DNA from: Fluviibacter phosphoraccumulans | GTDB taxonomy: Bacteria; Pseudomonadota; Gammaproteobacteria; Burkholderiales; Rhodocyclaceae | Direction of reading: 5' to 3' | Length of the DNA stretch: 64,000 nt | Assembly: GCF_016110345.1 (NCBI RefSeq) | Contig: NZ_AP019011.1 | Coordinates: 1,798,001-1,862,000 of the forward strand | Shown: one piece after another, positions 50,495 through 57,846 of the stretch | Layout of the letters: every line of letters starts with the position of its first letter | Numbering within the stretch: position 1 is the stretch's first letter | Translations under genes and position numbers: made by a program | The notes under the pieces: model-generated | The model's database searches: none | What the model saw: the letters and a program-made list of their open reading frames with translations, nothing else | Told to the model about the DNA's origin: nothing

Positions 50495-50533
50495 GATACG
50501 GTGATGCGTTACGTGGAACAGGTGGGGTTTGTG
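50495..50533. repeat. 39-bp direct repeat, right copy (overlaps galE 3' end)
   Basis: This is identical to 48619-48657. In the plus-strand frame it ends a second, shorter version of the integrase terminus (EQVGFVA, TGA), while bases before 50495 show no integrase similarity. On the minus strand the galE frame runs into it and gains about nine C-terminal residues (QATNPTCST). It is probably the junction left by integration of the Fic cassette. Confidence 0.95.
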
Positions 50534-51546
50534 GCTTGAAACCCGAGCGGGTTTTGCGACTGCCAGCGCCAGGTATCCGCGCACATGCGATCGATGTCGT
50601 GCTCTGCCTCCCAGCCGAGTAGCTGTTTGGCCAAGCTCGGTTCGGCGTAGCAGGCGGCGATATCGCCCGGACGGCGGGCGACGATCTGGTAAGACACCGG
50701 TTTGCCGGAGGCGGCTTCGAAAGCCTTAATCATCTCGAGCACCGAATATCCACGGCCTGTGCCGAGGTTGACTGTCACAAGACCGGGCTGATGTAGCGCC
50801 TTAAGTGCCGCCAAATGTCCCGCAGCTAAATCGTCGACGTGAATGTAATCACGCACGCCGGTGCCGTCCGGCGTCGGGTAGTCGTTACCGAAGACCTGTA
50901 GTTTGGGCCGCTTACCCACGGCAACCTGGGCAACGAAAGGCATCAGATTGTTCGGGATGCCGCTCGGGTCTTCGCCGATGAGTCCCGACTCATGCGCCCC
51001 GACTGGGTTGAAGTAGCGCAGACGCGCAATGGCCCAACTCGGGTCGGCCTTATAAAGATCGGCCAGAATAGCTTCGACCATGAGTTTGCTCTGGCCGTAA
51101 GGGTTGGTGGCACCGAGCGGGAAGTCTTCGCGAATAGGGACGGCATGGGGATCACCGTAGACGGTGGCCGAAGAGGAGAAGACCAGGGTCTTCACATTGG
51201 CGCGCGCCATCTCTTCAAAGAGCACGACGCTACCGGAGACATTGTTGTCGTAATACTTGAGCGGCTCAGCCACCGATTCGCCGACGGCCTTCAAACCTGC
51301 GAAGTGAATCACCGCATCAATCGCCTGGTTGGCGAAGAGGCTGCGCAATACGGCGCGATCACGGATGTCGCCCACCACCAGATCTGGTCGCTTGCCGGTG
51401 ATTTGCTCGATGCGGTTAACGACTTCTCGCTTGCTGTTGCAGAGGTTGTCGAGAATAACCACCTTGTTACCCGCTGCGAGCAATTGCACGACGGTATGCG
51501 AACCGATGTAGCCGGTGCCGCCGGTAACGAGGATGTGCTGAGTCAC
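50509..51546 (-). CDS. galE: UDP-glucose 4-epimerase, copy 2
   Basis: The 345-residue enzyme starts at a GTG overlapping the dinD stop (GTGA). It has HILVTGGTGYIGSHTVVQLL, FSSSATVYG and the catalytic YGQSKLMVEA, and runs to WRWQSQNPLGF as in E. coli-type GalE before an extra QATNPTCST encoded inside the right 39-bp repeat. It supplies UDP-galactose. A copy of its first 37 bases, with three synonymous changes, lies 0.95 kb upstream beyond dinD. Confidence 0.96.
   Translation of the reverse strand: MTQHILVTGGTGYIGSHTVVQLLAAGNKVVILDNLCNSKREVVNRIEQITGKRPDLVVGDIRDRAVLRSLFANQAIDAVIHFAGLKAVGESVAEPLKYYDNNVSGSVVLFEEMARANVKTLVFSSSATVYGDPHAVPIREDFPLGATNPYGQSKLMVEAILADLYKADPSWAIARLRYFNPVGAHESGLIGEDPSGIPNNLMPFVAQVAVGKRPKLQVFGNDYPTPDGTGVRDYIHVDDLAAGHLAALKALHQPGLVTVNLGTGRGYSVLEMIKAFEAASGKPVSYQIVARRPGDIAACYAEPSLAKQLLGWEAEHDIDRMCADTWRWQSQNPLGFQATNPTCST
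51498..51534. repeat. galE 5' repeat, copy A (functional galE)
   Basis: These 37 bases, encoding ILVTGGTGYIGS of galE, match 52445-52481 with three differences, each at a third codon position. The two copies flank dinD in direct orientation. Confidence 0.9.
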
Positions 51547-52433
51547 AAAGCACCTTTTCCTGATTTCTTGGGCACGCCACCCAAAAGGCCACCCGCCTCA
51601 CGCTCATTCAGCTCTAGTTTGGGCGTTGCCTTCTTGAGCCGTTTTGCAACTTCTTTAATATGCTCTGCTGGTGGTATCTGCTCGGGCAGGGTGCCGCCAA
51701 TACGTTTAATCGCATCGCGCACTTCTTGCCCAACCTGTTCGTGAGTCTGAATCGCCTGCGCTTGATTTCGAATCCCTTCCCGAGCAAGCTTGTCGCGGGT
51801 TTGTGTCATGCGAAACTGGTTGGCAGCAAGCTCGGTGGCGTTCATCCGATCCAAGAGGTTATCTTTTTCAGGGAAGTCTTTGCGCGCCTTGATGGCTGCA
51901 CCGCTTAAGCCGCCGTATAAGCCTTTGTATCCGGCATCGTGGAACACGCCAAACATTTTGTTTTGTACGCCAGCATCTTGGGCGGCACCGGACAATGCCT
52001 TGAACTCTTCGCTTGTTTGTTTGCGCAACTCCAGCCGCTCCAGATCAGCCGCTGCCTGATCACTTAACTCTTGGCGACGGGCCTGTATGGCAAAGTATTT
52101 TTGGGCATGGGCAATTTCCGGTTTTCGAGGGTCGCCATTTTGGGCAATGAGGTAACAGGCGAAGCGGGAAAGATGGTAGTCATCGACTTGGCGCAACCCT
52201 CCTTTGCCAACTTCGATCATTTTGCCGGCGCCGGCAAAATGATAATCGGCGTTGTTACCTGAGGTTTCACAAGAGGTCATCGCTCGTTTGATCGCATCTT
52301 CAAACCGGCGCCACTGGCCGTAACCGAGCATGCCTTGTAGATCGCGAGCGCTCCAGTATTCGGCACCATGCTCGTTAGTCAGCTTTAAGGCTTCGAAAGA
52401 TTGAGCGCCTTGCGGTGAGAGCATTTTATTCAT
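51543..52433 (-). CDS. dinD: DinD-like protein
   Basis: I start at the ATG at 52433 (MNKMLSPQGAQSFEALKL), giving 296 residues. The sequence follows DinD: ALKLTNEHGAEYWSARDLQG, HLSRFACYLIAQNGDPRKP, KYFAIQARRQELSDQ, GYKGLYGGLSGAAI and MNATELAANQFRMTQTRDKL. In E. coli DinD is LexA-regulated and affects RecA-dependent recombination. The frame is open upstream through a remnant of a galE 5' end, so a longer fused product is possible. No LexA box was recognised. It ends overlapping the galE start. Confidence 0.9.
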   Translation of the reverse strand: MNKMLSPQGAQSFEALKLTNEHGAEYWSARDLQGMLGYGQWRRFEDAIKRAMTSCETSGNNADYHFAGAGKMIEVGKGGLRQVDDYHLSRFACYLIAQNGDPRKPEIAHAQKYFAIQARRQELSDQAAADLERLELRKQTSEEFKALSGAAQDAGVQNKMFGVFHDAGYKGLYGGLSGAAIKARKDFPEKDNLLDRMNATELAANQFRMTQTRDKLAREGIRNQAQAIQTHEQVGQEVRDAIKRIGGTLPEQIPPAEHIKEVAKRLKKATPKLELNEREAGGLLGGVPKKSGKGAL

Positions 52434-52444
52434 ACGGTGCACAC

Positions 52445-52481
52445 GCGAACCGATATAGCCGGTACCGCCAGTAACGAGGAT
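52445..52481. repeat. galE 5' repeat, copy B (remnant upstream of dinD)
   Basis: The remnant encodes ILVTGGTGYIGSR in frame with dinD and differs from copy A at three synonymous positions, so it derives from a once-coding galE. It breaks off about 12 bp before the dinD ATG. Confidence 0.88.
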
Positions 52482-52533
52482 GGTTGTGCTGTAGGAGTCA
52501 TGTATTTGGGTTTGCTTTGCAGCAGTGGCTGCA

Positions 52534-52545
52534 TAAGCTACCGCC
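52534..52545 (-). promoter_or_regulatory. Second ops-like element upstream of dinD/galE
   Basis: The minus strand reads GGCGGTAGCTTA, which keeps the invariant first nine bases of ops. The bases before it (CTAAATCCAAT) closely parallel those before the ops site at 44085 (TTAAATCCAAG). It follows a hairpin and a TATAAT box, as in the other leader. The site would place galE/dinD under the same RfaH-type control. Confidence 0.78.
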
Positions 52546-52581
52546 ATTGGATTTAGCGTCGTTTTTCCAAAGGACGTGGCG

Positions 52582-52607
52582 GTAACCGAGTTTTTTACTC
52601 GGGTTAC
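52582..52607. promoter_or_regulatory. Leader hairpin before the second ops site
   Basis: On the plus strand GTAACCGAGT and ACTCGGGTTAC pair around a T-rich loop with one bulged base. It occupies the same place as the inverted repeat at 44155-44181 in the first leader. Either a regulatory leader structure or a terminator is possible. Confidence 0.6.
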
Positions 52608-52625
52608 GCAAAATTAATTGTTGCA

Positions 52626-52631
52626 ATTATA
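52626..52631 (-). promoter_or_regulatory. -10 box of the dinD/galE leader
   Basis: A perfect TATAAT (52631-52626) lies about 85 bp before the ops site. No convincing -35 is seen. The rest of 52632-52839 holds no gene and probably contains the promoter of the divergent TPR gene. Confidence 0.5.
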
Positions 52632-52839
52632 CGTGCAGAGGGATGTATCCGAAGAGGCATAAAGAGGTTTTTAAGGGTTTAATTTGTGGGCGGAGGGCTG
52701 GCTGGGAATGGCTATCAGTTATGGGTGGATTTCCTGGTAGATCTGCTAGTAGTTGTAGGCTGAGTTTAAGGGTAGGGTTTGAGTTATAAACGACTTAATT
52801 TCACTACTTGACCGAATCTATAAAACGCCTCAGGCGTTT

Positions 52840-54543
52840 ATGAGACGCTTTGCACCCCTTAGCCTGACGCTGGCTGCCTACGTGTTTTACCAGGCTTTTA
52901 ATCTTGATGGTTTGTTTCCAAAAGAATGGCATAACAGCATTAACCTCGGCGCATTAGCGCTAGTGGTTTTTTTGGGCATTCGTGCCTTTGTCCTGTTTCC
53001 CAATGAGCGGCATTGGATACTACGGATTCAGAGTGCAATTGATTACATGTGCTGGCCGTACGCTGAATACGAACTAGAGCACCCTCCTACTCTTTTAACG
53101 TATTCAGCCAAATTTCTTAGCCGCGTCATGCAGGCTAGGCTTTTATTAGCGAGAGGCAAGACTGAAGCAGCGCTTCAGGCGCTTATGCAGTTGACCGATA
53201 CGGCACTGACCGCAGAAGAAAACTTTAAGCTCCGTCTGCAATTGGCTTCCCTGTTCTTTCAAGCCGGTAACATCCGTGCTTTTAAGGCTGAATTCAACCG
53301 CCTGACTGAGTTGCCTATACCCAAGCACAAGGACGCCCAGTTAAGCGTATCTCTACTCAAAGCACAGGTGCTTGAAACCGATGCCGCATTTGAAGATGCC
53401 AAGGCAACACTAGAAGATGCTTTTGAATATTGCACGTCTAGCCAAGACAAAGCTGTTTGCTACGTTAACCTAGGCCGCCTTGAGGATTTACGTCATAATC
53501 AGCAAACGGCCCTAAGCTACTACGAACGTGCCTGGATTGCGCTGAAACAAGAACCCAACCCCCGCTATTTTCAAATCGTTGCGCATAACCTGCTAATGAA
53601 ATATGCCCAGCTTGGTTCTTTCAGCAAAGCCAAGACTTTGCTTGAAGAATACCAACAGCTTGTGGCTGGTCAAGCCGCCGATCAGATTCTTGCGTTTTAC
53701 AACGATTTAACGGATTTTGCGCGGCAAGTTGGTGATCGAGACCTGCTTATACAATCGTATGAAGGGGTTGCCAATATTTATGGGCTTGATGACAAAGCAC
53801 GCTACTGCATTGCTGTTCATGAGTTACGGATGCGGCTGGGAGACGGGTTGAGTTTTATGCCGACCTTTGAGTCTGTATTCGAGAAATTCCCGTTGATTGA
53901 GCTCACTGATGACGAACGATTTCGTACGTTAGAACAGCTTCGAGAAGCTTGGCACCTCGGAAAAAGCTTGTTTGTTCTGCAAGCCTGGCATGTATACGGT
54001 GAACAAATTCATCTCCACTATGTTGCCAATGAACATATTGTCGATGATCGACTACGAATGACCCCGCCAGCGCTGCCCGCCATTAAGGATGTATGGCTAA
54101 AACGCAAACTCGAGATTCTGCGAATAAAAATAGGGATGAATACCTCGACCTTAACGGCCGAAAGCTTTGAGCCAATTTTCTCACTGGCCGCCGAACGATG
54201 CCGACTGTGGTCTGACTGCGACAACATTCGCCAGGCTGTAGAAACCCGGCTTGTGTATGTTGATGACTTTATGGCCTATGAGCGCCAGGCTGGCTCTGCG
54301 ACTCTGACCAAGTTTAGAGATGGGGTTTTATCCACTTTAGCGGAAGCAGAACAACTGCTTAATGACCATTGGCCTACGCCCGCTGTTGAACAGGCTATTG
54401 GCATTGCGTATCTTTCCTGGAAGTTAACGGGTGACATTGCCAAGCGCGATTGGTGGCTAGCTAGATTTGAAAGCCGGGGAATCAGTTTGGAACACTTTCA
54501 GCCGTGGCTTAGGGAACAGTATCGGGAGATGAGGCGTGGATAG
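52840..54543 (+). CDS. Membrane-anchored TPR-like protein, function unknown
   Basis: The 567-residue protein has two N-terminal hydrophobic segments (PLSLTLAAYVFYQAF and INLGALALVVFLGIRAFVLF), then long helical repeats resembling TPRs (KAVCYVNLGRLEDLRHNQQT, ALSYYERAWIALKQEPN). The start ATG is chosen because it precedes the first membrane segment. It resembles proteins that scaffold envelope complexes, but no specific family is recognised. It stands alone, divergent from the galE/dinD unit. Confidence 0.7.
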   Translation: MRRFAPLSLTLAAYVFYQAFNLDGLFPKEWHNSINLGALALVVFLGIRAFVLFPNERHWILRIQSAIDYMCWPYAEYELEHPPTLLTYSAKFLSRVMQARLLLARGKTEAALQALMQLTDTALTAEENFKLRLQLASLFFQAGNIRAFKAEFNRLTELPIPKHKDAQLSVSLLKAQVLETDAAFEDAKATLEDAFEYCTSSQDKAVCYVNLGRLEDLRHNQQTALSYYERAWIALKQEPNPRYFQIVAHNLLMKYAQLGSFSKAKTLLEEYQQLVAGQAADQILAFYNDLTDFARQVGDRDLLIQSYEGVANIYGLDDKARYCIAVHELRMRLGDGLSFMPTFESVFEKFPLIELTDDERFRTLEQLREAWHLGKSLFVLQAWHVYGEQIHLHYVANEHIVDDRLRMTPPALPAIKDVWLKRKLEILRIKIGMNTSTLTAESFEPIFSLAAERCRLWSDCDNIRQAVETRLVYVDDFMAYERQAGSATLTKFRDGVLSTLAEAEQLLNDHWPTPAVEQAIGIAYLSWKLTGDIAKRDWWLARFESRGISLEHFQPWLREQYREMRRG

Positions 54544-54562
54544 AGGGTAAAGCGGTGGGGGT

Positions 54563-54685
54563 TCATTTGAATACCCATGCGCATATACCTAAAGTAGCAA
54601 GCATCCCAACCATAACCGTAACATGCGGCAATTTAAGCGCTTCCAGAGTCAGCACCAGTAGCTTTGGGTCCACTTTCAATTTCAT
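54563..54685 (-). CDS. Small single-span membrane peptide
   Basis: A 40-codon frame starts at an ATG preceded by GAGGGG at a 5-nt spacing, one of the best ribosome-binding sites in the window. The peptide has a charged start (MKLKVDPKLLVL), one hydrophobic helix (VTVMVGMLATLGICAWVF) and a terminal Lys. It is too short for most gene callers. It may be a small stress or toxin-like membrane protein. Function is unknown. Confidence 0.5.
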   Translation of the reverse strand: MKLKVDPKLLVLTLEALKLPHVTVMVGMLATLGICAWVFK

Positions 54686-54898
54686 AACATCCCCTCTTTA
54701 TTAAATAATCACTAGGCTGTCATGCTTGGCACGAGATACGGGACCAGCAACTTGGAAATGATTATTGCAGGCGGATAAGCGAAATTTGAGGGTGAAGCGC
54801 TTCGCCAGGTTGTGTAGCAATTTTTGACAACAAGAACATTTTCCAGCGCCGAATTTAGATCTATAATGAGCTCTGAATACTGAGCCACGAGGTCAATC

Positions 54899-55150
54899 AT
54901 GGATACCATTTACGCAGATTACTCAGTGAGCATGTCCGAGTTCAAGAAGAACCCGGCTCAAGTGCTGCGCACCGCAGGTGAAAAGCCAGTGGCAGTTTTG
55001 AGCCATAACCGCCCTGCTTTTTACATGGTGACGCCACAGCTGTTTGAATCTCTGGTTGAAGAGCTGGCTGATCACGATTTGATCGACATCGTTCGAGATC
55101 GCTTAACGCGTAAAACCACAGCCATCGACGTCGACATTAATAGAATTTAA
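54899..55150 (+). CDS. stbD: Phd/YefM-family antitoxin (StbD-like)
   Basis: The 83-residue protein begins MDTIYADYSVSMSEFKKNPA and has PVAVLSHNRPAFYMVTPQLF, the Phd/YefM fold that binds DNA and blocks the toxin. A TATAAT box lies at 54862-54867 and GAGG precedes the ATG. It is followed 4 bp later by the StbE-like toxin gene. Confidence 0.92.
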   Translation: MDTIYADYSVSMSEFKKNPAQVLRTAGEKPVAVLSHNRPAFYMVTPQLFESLVEELADHDLIDIVRDRLTRKTTAIDVDINRI

Positions 55151-55154
55151 TGCA

Positions 55155-55535
55155 GTGGCTTACCGCCTAAAGTTTCTGCCCGAGGCTTTGAAAGAGTGGG
55201 AGGCGCTCGATGGCAGTATCAAAGCGCCTCTCCGAGCGGCCCTGAAAAAACGGCTGGAGAATCCACACGTCCCGAGTGCGGTGCTTGGATCAGAACTTGC
55301 TGGTTGCTACAAAATCAAACTTCGCAAGCAAGGGTATCGCCTCGTCTATGTGGTTGAAGATGATGTTCTAGTAGTAATTGTGCTGGCCATCGGCATACGA
55401 GAGCGGCTGGCTGCTTACGAGAATGCGCTGAAAGGGCTTGTGACGAAGCGCTTACTTGGCACTTTAGGCGCTACAGCATCTGTCACATTCAAGCCGAACT
55501 TCAGCCTAACTGATGAAGCCTTTCTGCAAGCATGA
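55155..55535 (+). CDS. stbE: RelE/StbE-family toxin with an extra C-terminal tail
   Basis: The first 95 residues match StbE/RelE toxins: MAYRLKFLPEALKEWEALDG, GCYKIKLRKQGYRLVYVVED and AIGIRERLAAYENALK. Such toxins normally end there. This frame continues for about 32 more residues (TASVTFKPNFSLTDEAFLQA) to a TGA. The tail is in frame with the PIN-domain remnant that starts 10 bp later and may be its middle part. Toxin activity may be altered. Confidence 0.88.
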   Translation: MAYRLKFLPEALKEWEALDGSIKAPLRAALKKRLENPHVPSAVLGSELAGCYKIKLRKQGYRLVYVVEDDVLVVIVLAIGIRERLAAYENALKGLVTKRLLGTLGATASVTFKPNFSLTDEAFLQA

Positions 55536-55544
55536 AGCTGCTGC

Positions 55545-55760
55545 TTGAGGGCTATTGAGGCCAATGAACGTACCGGATTTGAGCTCCTCGCACCTTCCGC
55601 TGAAGAATATGCCAGCTTTTACCAGCTACCTCGGCATGTGCACAAAGATCCTTTTGATCGAATGTTGATCTGGCAGTGTTTGCAGCAATCTCTCACGCTA
55701 GTGACCAAGGATGGTGACATCGACGCTTATCGGTCACTCGGTTTGCAGACACTTTGGTAG
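55545..55760 (+). pseudogene. VapC (PIN-domain) C-terminal remnant
   Basis: The 71-codon frame includes KDPFDRMLIWQCLQQSLTLV and KDGDIDAYRSLGL, the terminal part of VapC-like PIN ribonucleases with the DPFDR motif. The N-terminal half with the first catalytic Asp is missing. It lies in the same frame as stbE, separated by a TGA and three codons, so a deletion seems to have joined the two genes. Confidence 0.75.
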
Positions 55761-55825
55761 TGCCATTCGCTTGAATTACCGTAGAATATCTATTCGTTTA
55801 TCTATTCATGCGTTAATTCACGTCC

Positions 55826-57172
55826 GTGTCCATCCACCTCGAAAAACTTCGCGACCAGTTGGCAAACGGCCCTATGCGGGCACGGCAACTTGTTGAAAAA
55901 CTTCAATTAAGCCAGCCAACACTCTCCCGTGCTATTGCCGCACTGGGAGACGAAGTTGTACGTCTTGGTGCCGGGCCATCTATTCATTACGCGCTGCGCG
56001 ATAGAGCCCGCGGTATTGGTGAAGCTCCGGTGTATCGGGTGTCGGCCGAGGGAATACTGCGTGAATTAGGCACGCTCATCCCGGTGCGGCCAGATGGCTA
56101 CGTGATGGTGCAAAGCGATGGAAAAACCCTGCACAGCGAAAGCCTGCCTTGGTGGCTTTACGATATGCGCCCGCAGGGCTATCTGGGTCGGGCTTATGCA
56201 TCGAGGCACGCTCAAATGCTGGGGCTACCAGCCGCACTGAACGAATGGAACGACACGCATGCTTTGCGCGCCCTTTTGGCGCATGGGCACGATGCCATCG
56301 GCAACCTGCTGTTGGGCAATGCGGCACGCGATGCATTTTTGGCCAACACTGGCCAAATTGCTATTACCGAAGATCAGAAACAAGCGGCTTACACCCGACG
56401 AGCTTTAGACGCTGCGCGCGGTGATTATCCAGGTTCCTCTGCCGGGGGTGAACAGCCCAAGTTTCTGGCTTATTCGGAGACCCCATCAGGGCCGCGCCAT
56501 GTGATTGTTAAATTTACGGCGGCAGAGGACCATGCAGTTAGCCAGCGTTGGCGTGATCTACTGCTGGCAGAACACTTGGCTCTCCATACGCTGCATGCCG
56601 CAAACATTTCTGCCGCACAGTCGCGAATCGTGGATGCTGGCACACAGCGCTTTTTGGAAGTGGAACGTTTCGATCGCTTTGGCGAATTCGGTCGACGCGC
56701 CGTGTTCAGCCTGGCCGCGCTGGATGCCGAATTTGTTGGTATGGGCAATGCCGGTTGGGCACCGGTTGCTCAAGCGTTGGTACAACAAGGCTGTGTTGAG
56801 GCGTCCGCCGGTGAGACCGCGGCCCTTTTGCAGGCTTTTGGTGTGCTGATTGGCAATACAGACATGCACGCAGGTAATCTGTCGTTTGTTTCTGAATATG
56901 GCAGACCCTATCAGCTGGCACCCGCATACGACATGTTGCCGATGGGGTTCGCCCCCAGAAGCGGCGGTGAAATTCCGGCCTCTCTCAGCCCTGCCAGAAT
57001 CCATGCTTACATATCCCATCGTGTGTGGCACAGCGCAGAACAAATCGCACGAGGCTACGTGACGGCATTGCGCGAGGAAACAGGTTTCTCGCCAGCATTC
57101 CAACCTTGCATTGAGGCGCTGGCAACGCATATTGAAGCTGCGGCGGGGGTCATTGCGCGGCTGGAAAGTTGA
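55826..57172 (+). CDS. yjjJ: HipA-like kinase with N-terminal winged helix (YjjJ type)
   Basis: The GTG at 55826 gives 448 residues. A winged-helix start (MRARQLVEKLQLSQPTLSRA) is followed by the HipA kinase fold with the glycine-rich loop SSAGGEQPKFL near residue 213, the catalytic LIGNTDMHAGNLSF near residue 345 and the metal-binding AYDMLPMG. HipA-type kinases phosphorylate targets such as GltX and arrest growth. E. coli YjjJ has the same architecture and lacks a separate HipB. No hipB-like gene precedes it. Confidence 0.92.
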   Translation: MSIHLEKLRDQLANGPMRARQLVEKLQLSQPTLSRAIAALGDEVVRLGAGPSIHYALRDRARGIGEAPVYRVSAEGILRELGTLIPVRPDGYVMVQSDGKTLHSESLPWWLYDMRPQGYLGRAYASRHAQMLGLPAALNEWNDTHALRALLAHGHDAIGNLLLGNAARDAFLANTGQIAITEDQKQAAYTRRALDAARGDYPGSSAGGEQPKFLAYSETPSGPRHVIVKFTAAEDHAVSQRWRDLLLAEHLALHTLHAANISAAQSRIVDAGTQRFLEVERFDRFGEFGRRAVFSLAALDAEFVGMGNAGWAPVAQALVQQGCVEASAGETAALLQAFGVLIGNTDMHAGNLSFVSEYGRPYQLAPAYDMLPMGFAPRSGGEIPASLSPARIHAYISHRVWHSAEQIARGYVTALREETGFSPAFQPCIEALATHIEAAAGVIARLES

Positions 57173-57232
57173 CACCCTTGCAACAAGACCTTTAAAGAAC
57201 TATATTTAGTCTTTAACAAACAAGGGCACATC

Positions 57233-57508
57233 ATGCGTTACTCCACCCAAGTCAAACCAATCAGCTACCTAAAGGCTAATGCCGCTGAAGTATTAGCCAA
57301 TCTCGCAGAACAGCGGGAACCTTTAGTCATCACTCAAAACGGTGAAGCGAAGGCCGTACTGCAAGATGTGGCTTCCTACGAGAGCACACAAGAAACGCTT
57401 GCGCTTCTGAAGATTCTGGCTATTGGAAACGAGGAAGTAGCTGCAGGAAAGCTGAAACCAGCTAAAGACGTATTGAAGCGTTTGAAATCCAAAGTTGTTG
57501 ACGCATGA
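57233..57508 (+). CDS. Phd/YefM-family antitoxin
   Basis: The 91-residue protein includes VKPISYLKANAAEVLANLAE and LVITQNGEAKAVLQDVASYE, typical of the N-terminal DNA-binding half of Phd/YefM antitoxins, and an extended helical tail. It overlaps the next gene by 4 bp (ATGA). An imperfect repeat with CTTTAAAGA and TCTTTAA lies 40 bp upstream and could be the operator. Confidence 0.93.
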   Translation: MRYSTQVKPISYLKANAAEVLANLAEQREPLVITQNGEAKAVLQDVASYESTQETLALLKILAIGNEEVAAGKLKPAKDVLKRLKSKVVDA

Positions 57509-57846
57509 TAGCTCCGGCTAAAAAATTTGAAGTTTTGCTTACCGCTGGCGCTGAACAGGATATTGAAGCGATCTACGATTTCATCACTGAGCACAACTGC
57601 GTTGAGCGTGCGGATTATGTTCTAGCCCAAATTGAGGCGGTTATTGAGAATTTAGCAAATTTCCCGGAACGCGGTAGTCATCCGAAAGAGCTCTTGGAGA
57701 TTGGGATCAAAGAATACAAACAGATTGCCTTTAAACCCTACCGCGTCATTTACCGCATCGCCACAAAGCAGGTGATCATTCATCTGGTCGCCGATGATCG
57801 ACGGCACCTGCAAGGCATCTTGAATCGGCGCTTACTGCGCGACTAG
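57505..57846 (+). CDS. RelE/ParE-family toxin
   Basis: The 113-residue protein contains AEQDIEAIYDFITEHNCVER, FPERGSHPKELLEIGIKEYK and PYRVIYRIATKQVIIHLVAD DRR-type ending, the ParE/RelE fold that targets gyrase or mRNA depending on subfamily. It is translationally coupled to its antitoxin. Its 3' end overlaps the convergent glycosyltransferase gene by 15 bp. Confidence 0.92.
   Translation: MIAPAKKFEVLLTAGAEQDIEAIYDFITEHNCVERADYVLAQIEAVIENLANFPERGSHPKELLEIGIKEYKQIAFKPYRVIYRIATKQVIIHLVADDRRHLQGILNRRLLRD

Noticed and set aside
50354..50584. 76-codon minus-strand frame across the right 39-bp repeat
   Set aside because: It overlaps the galE 3' end in another frame and has no recognisable domain.
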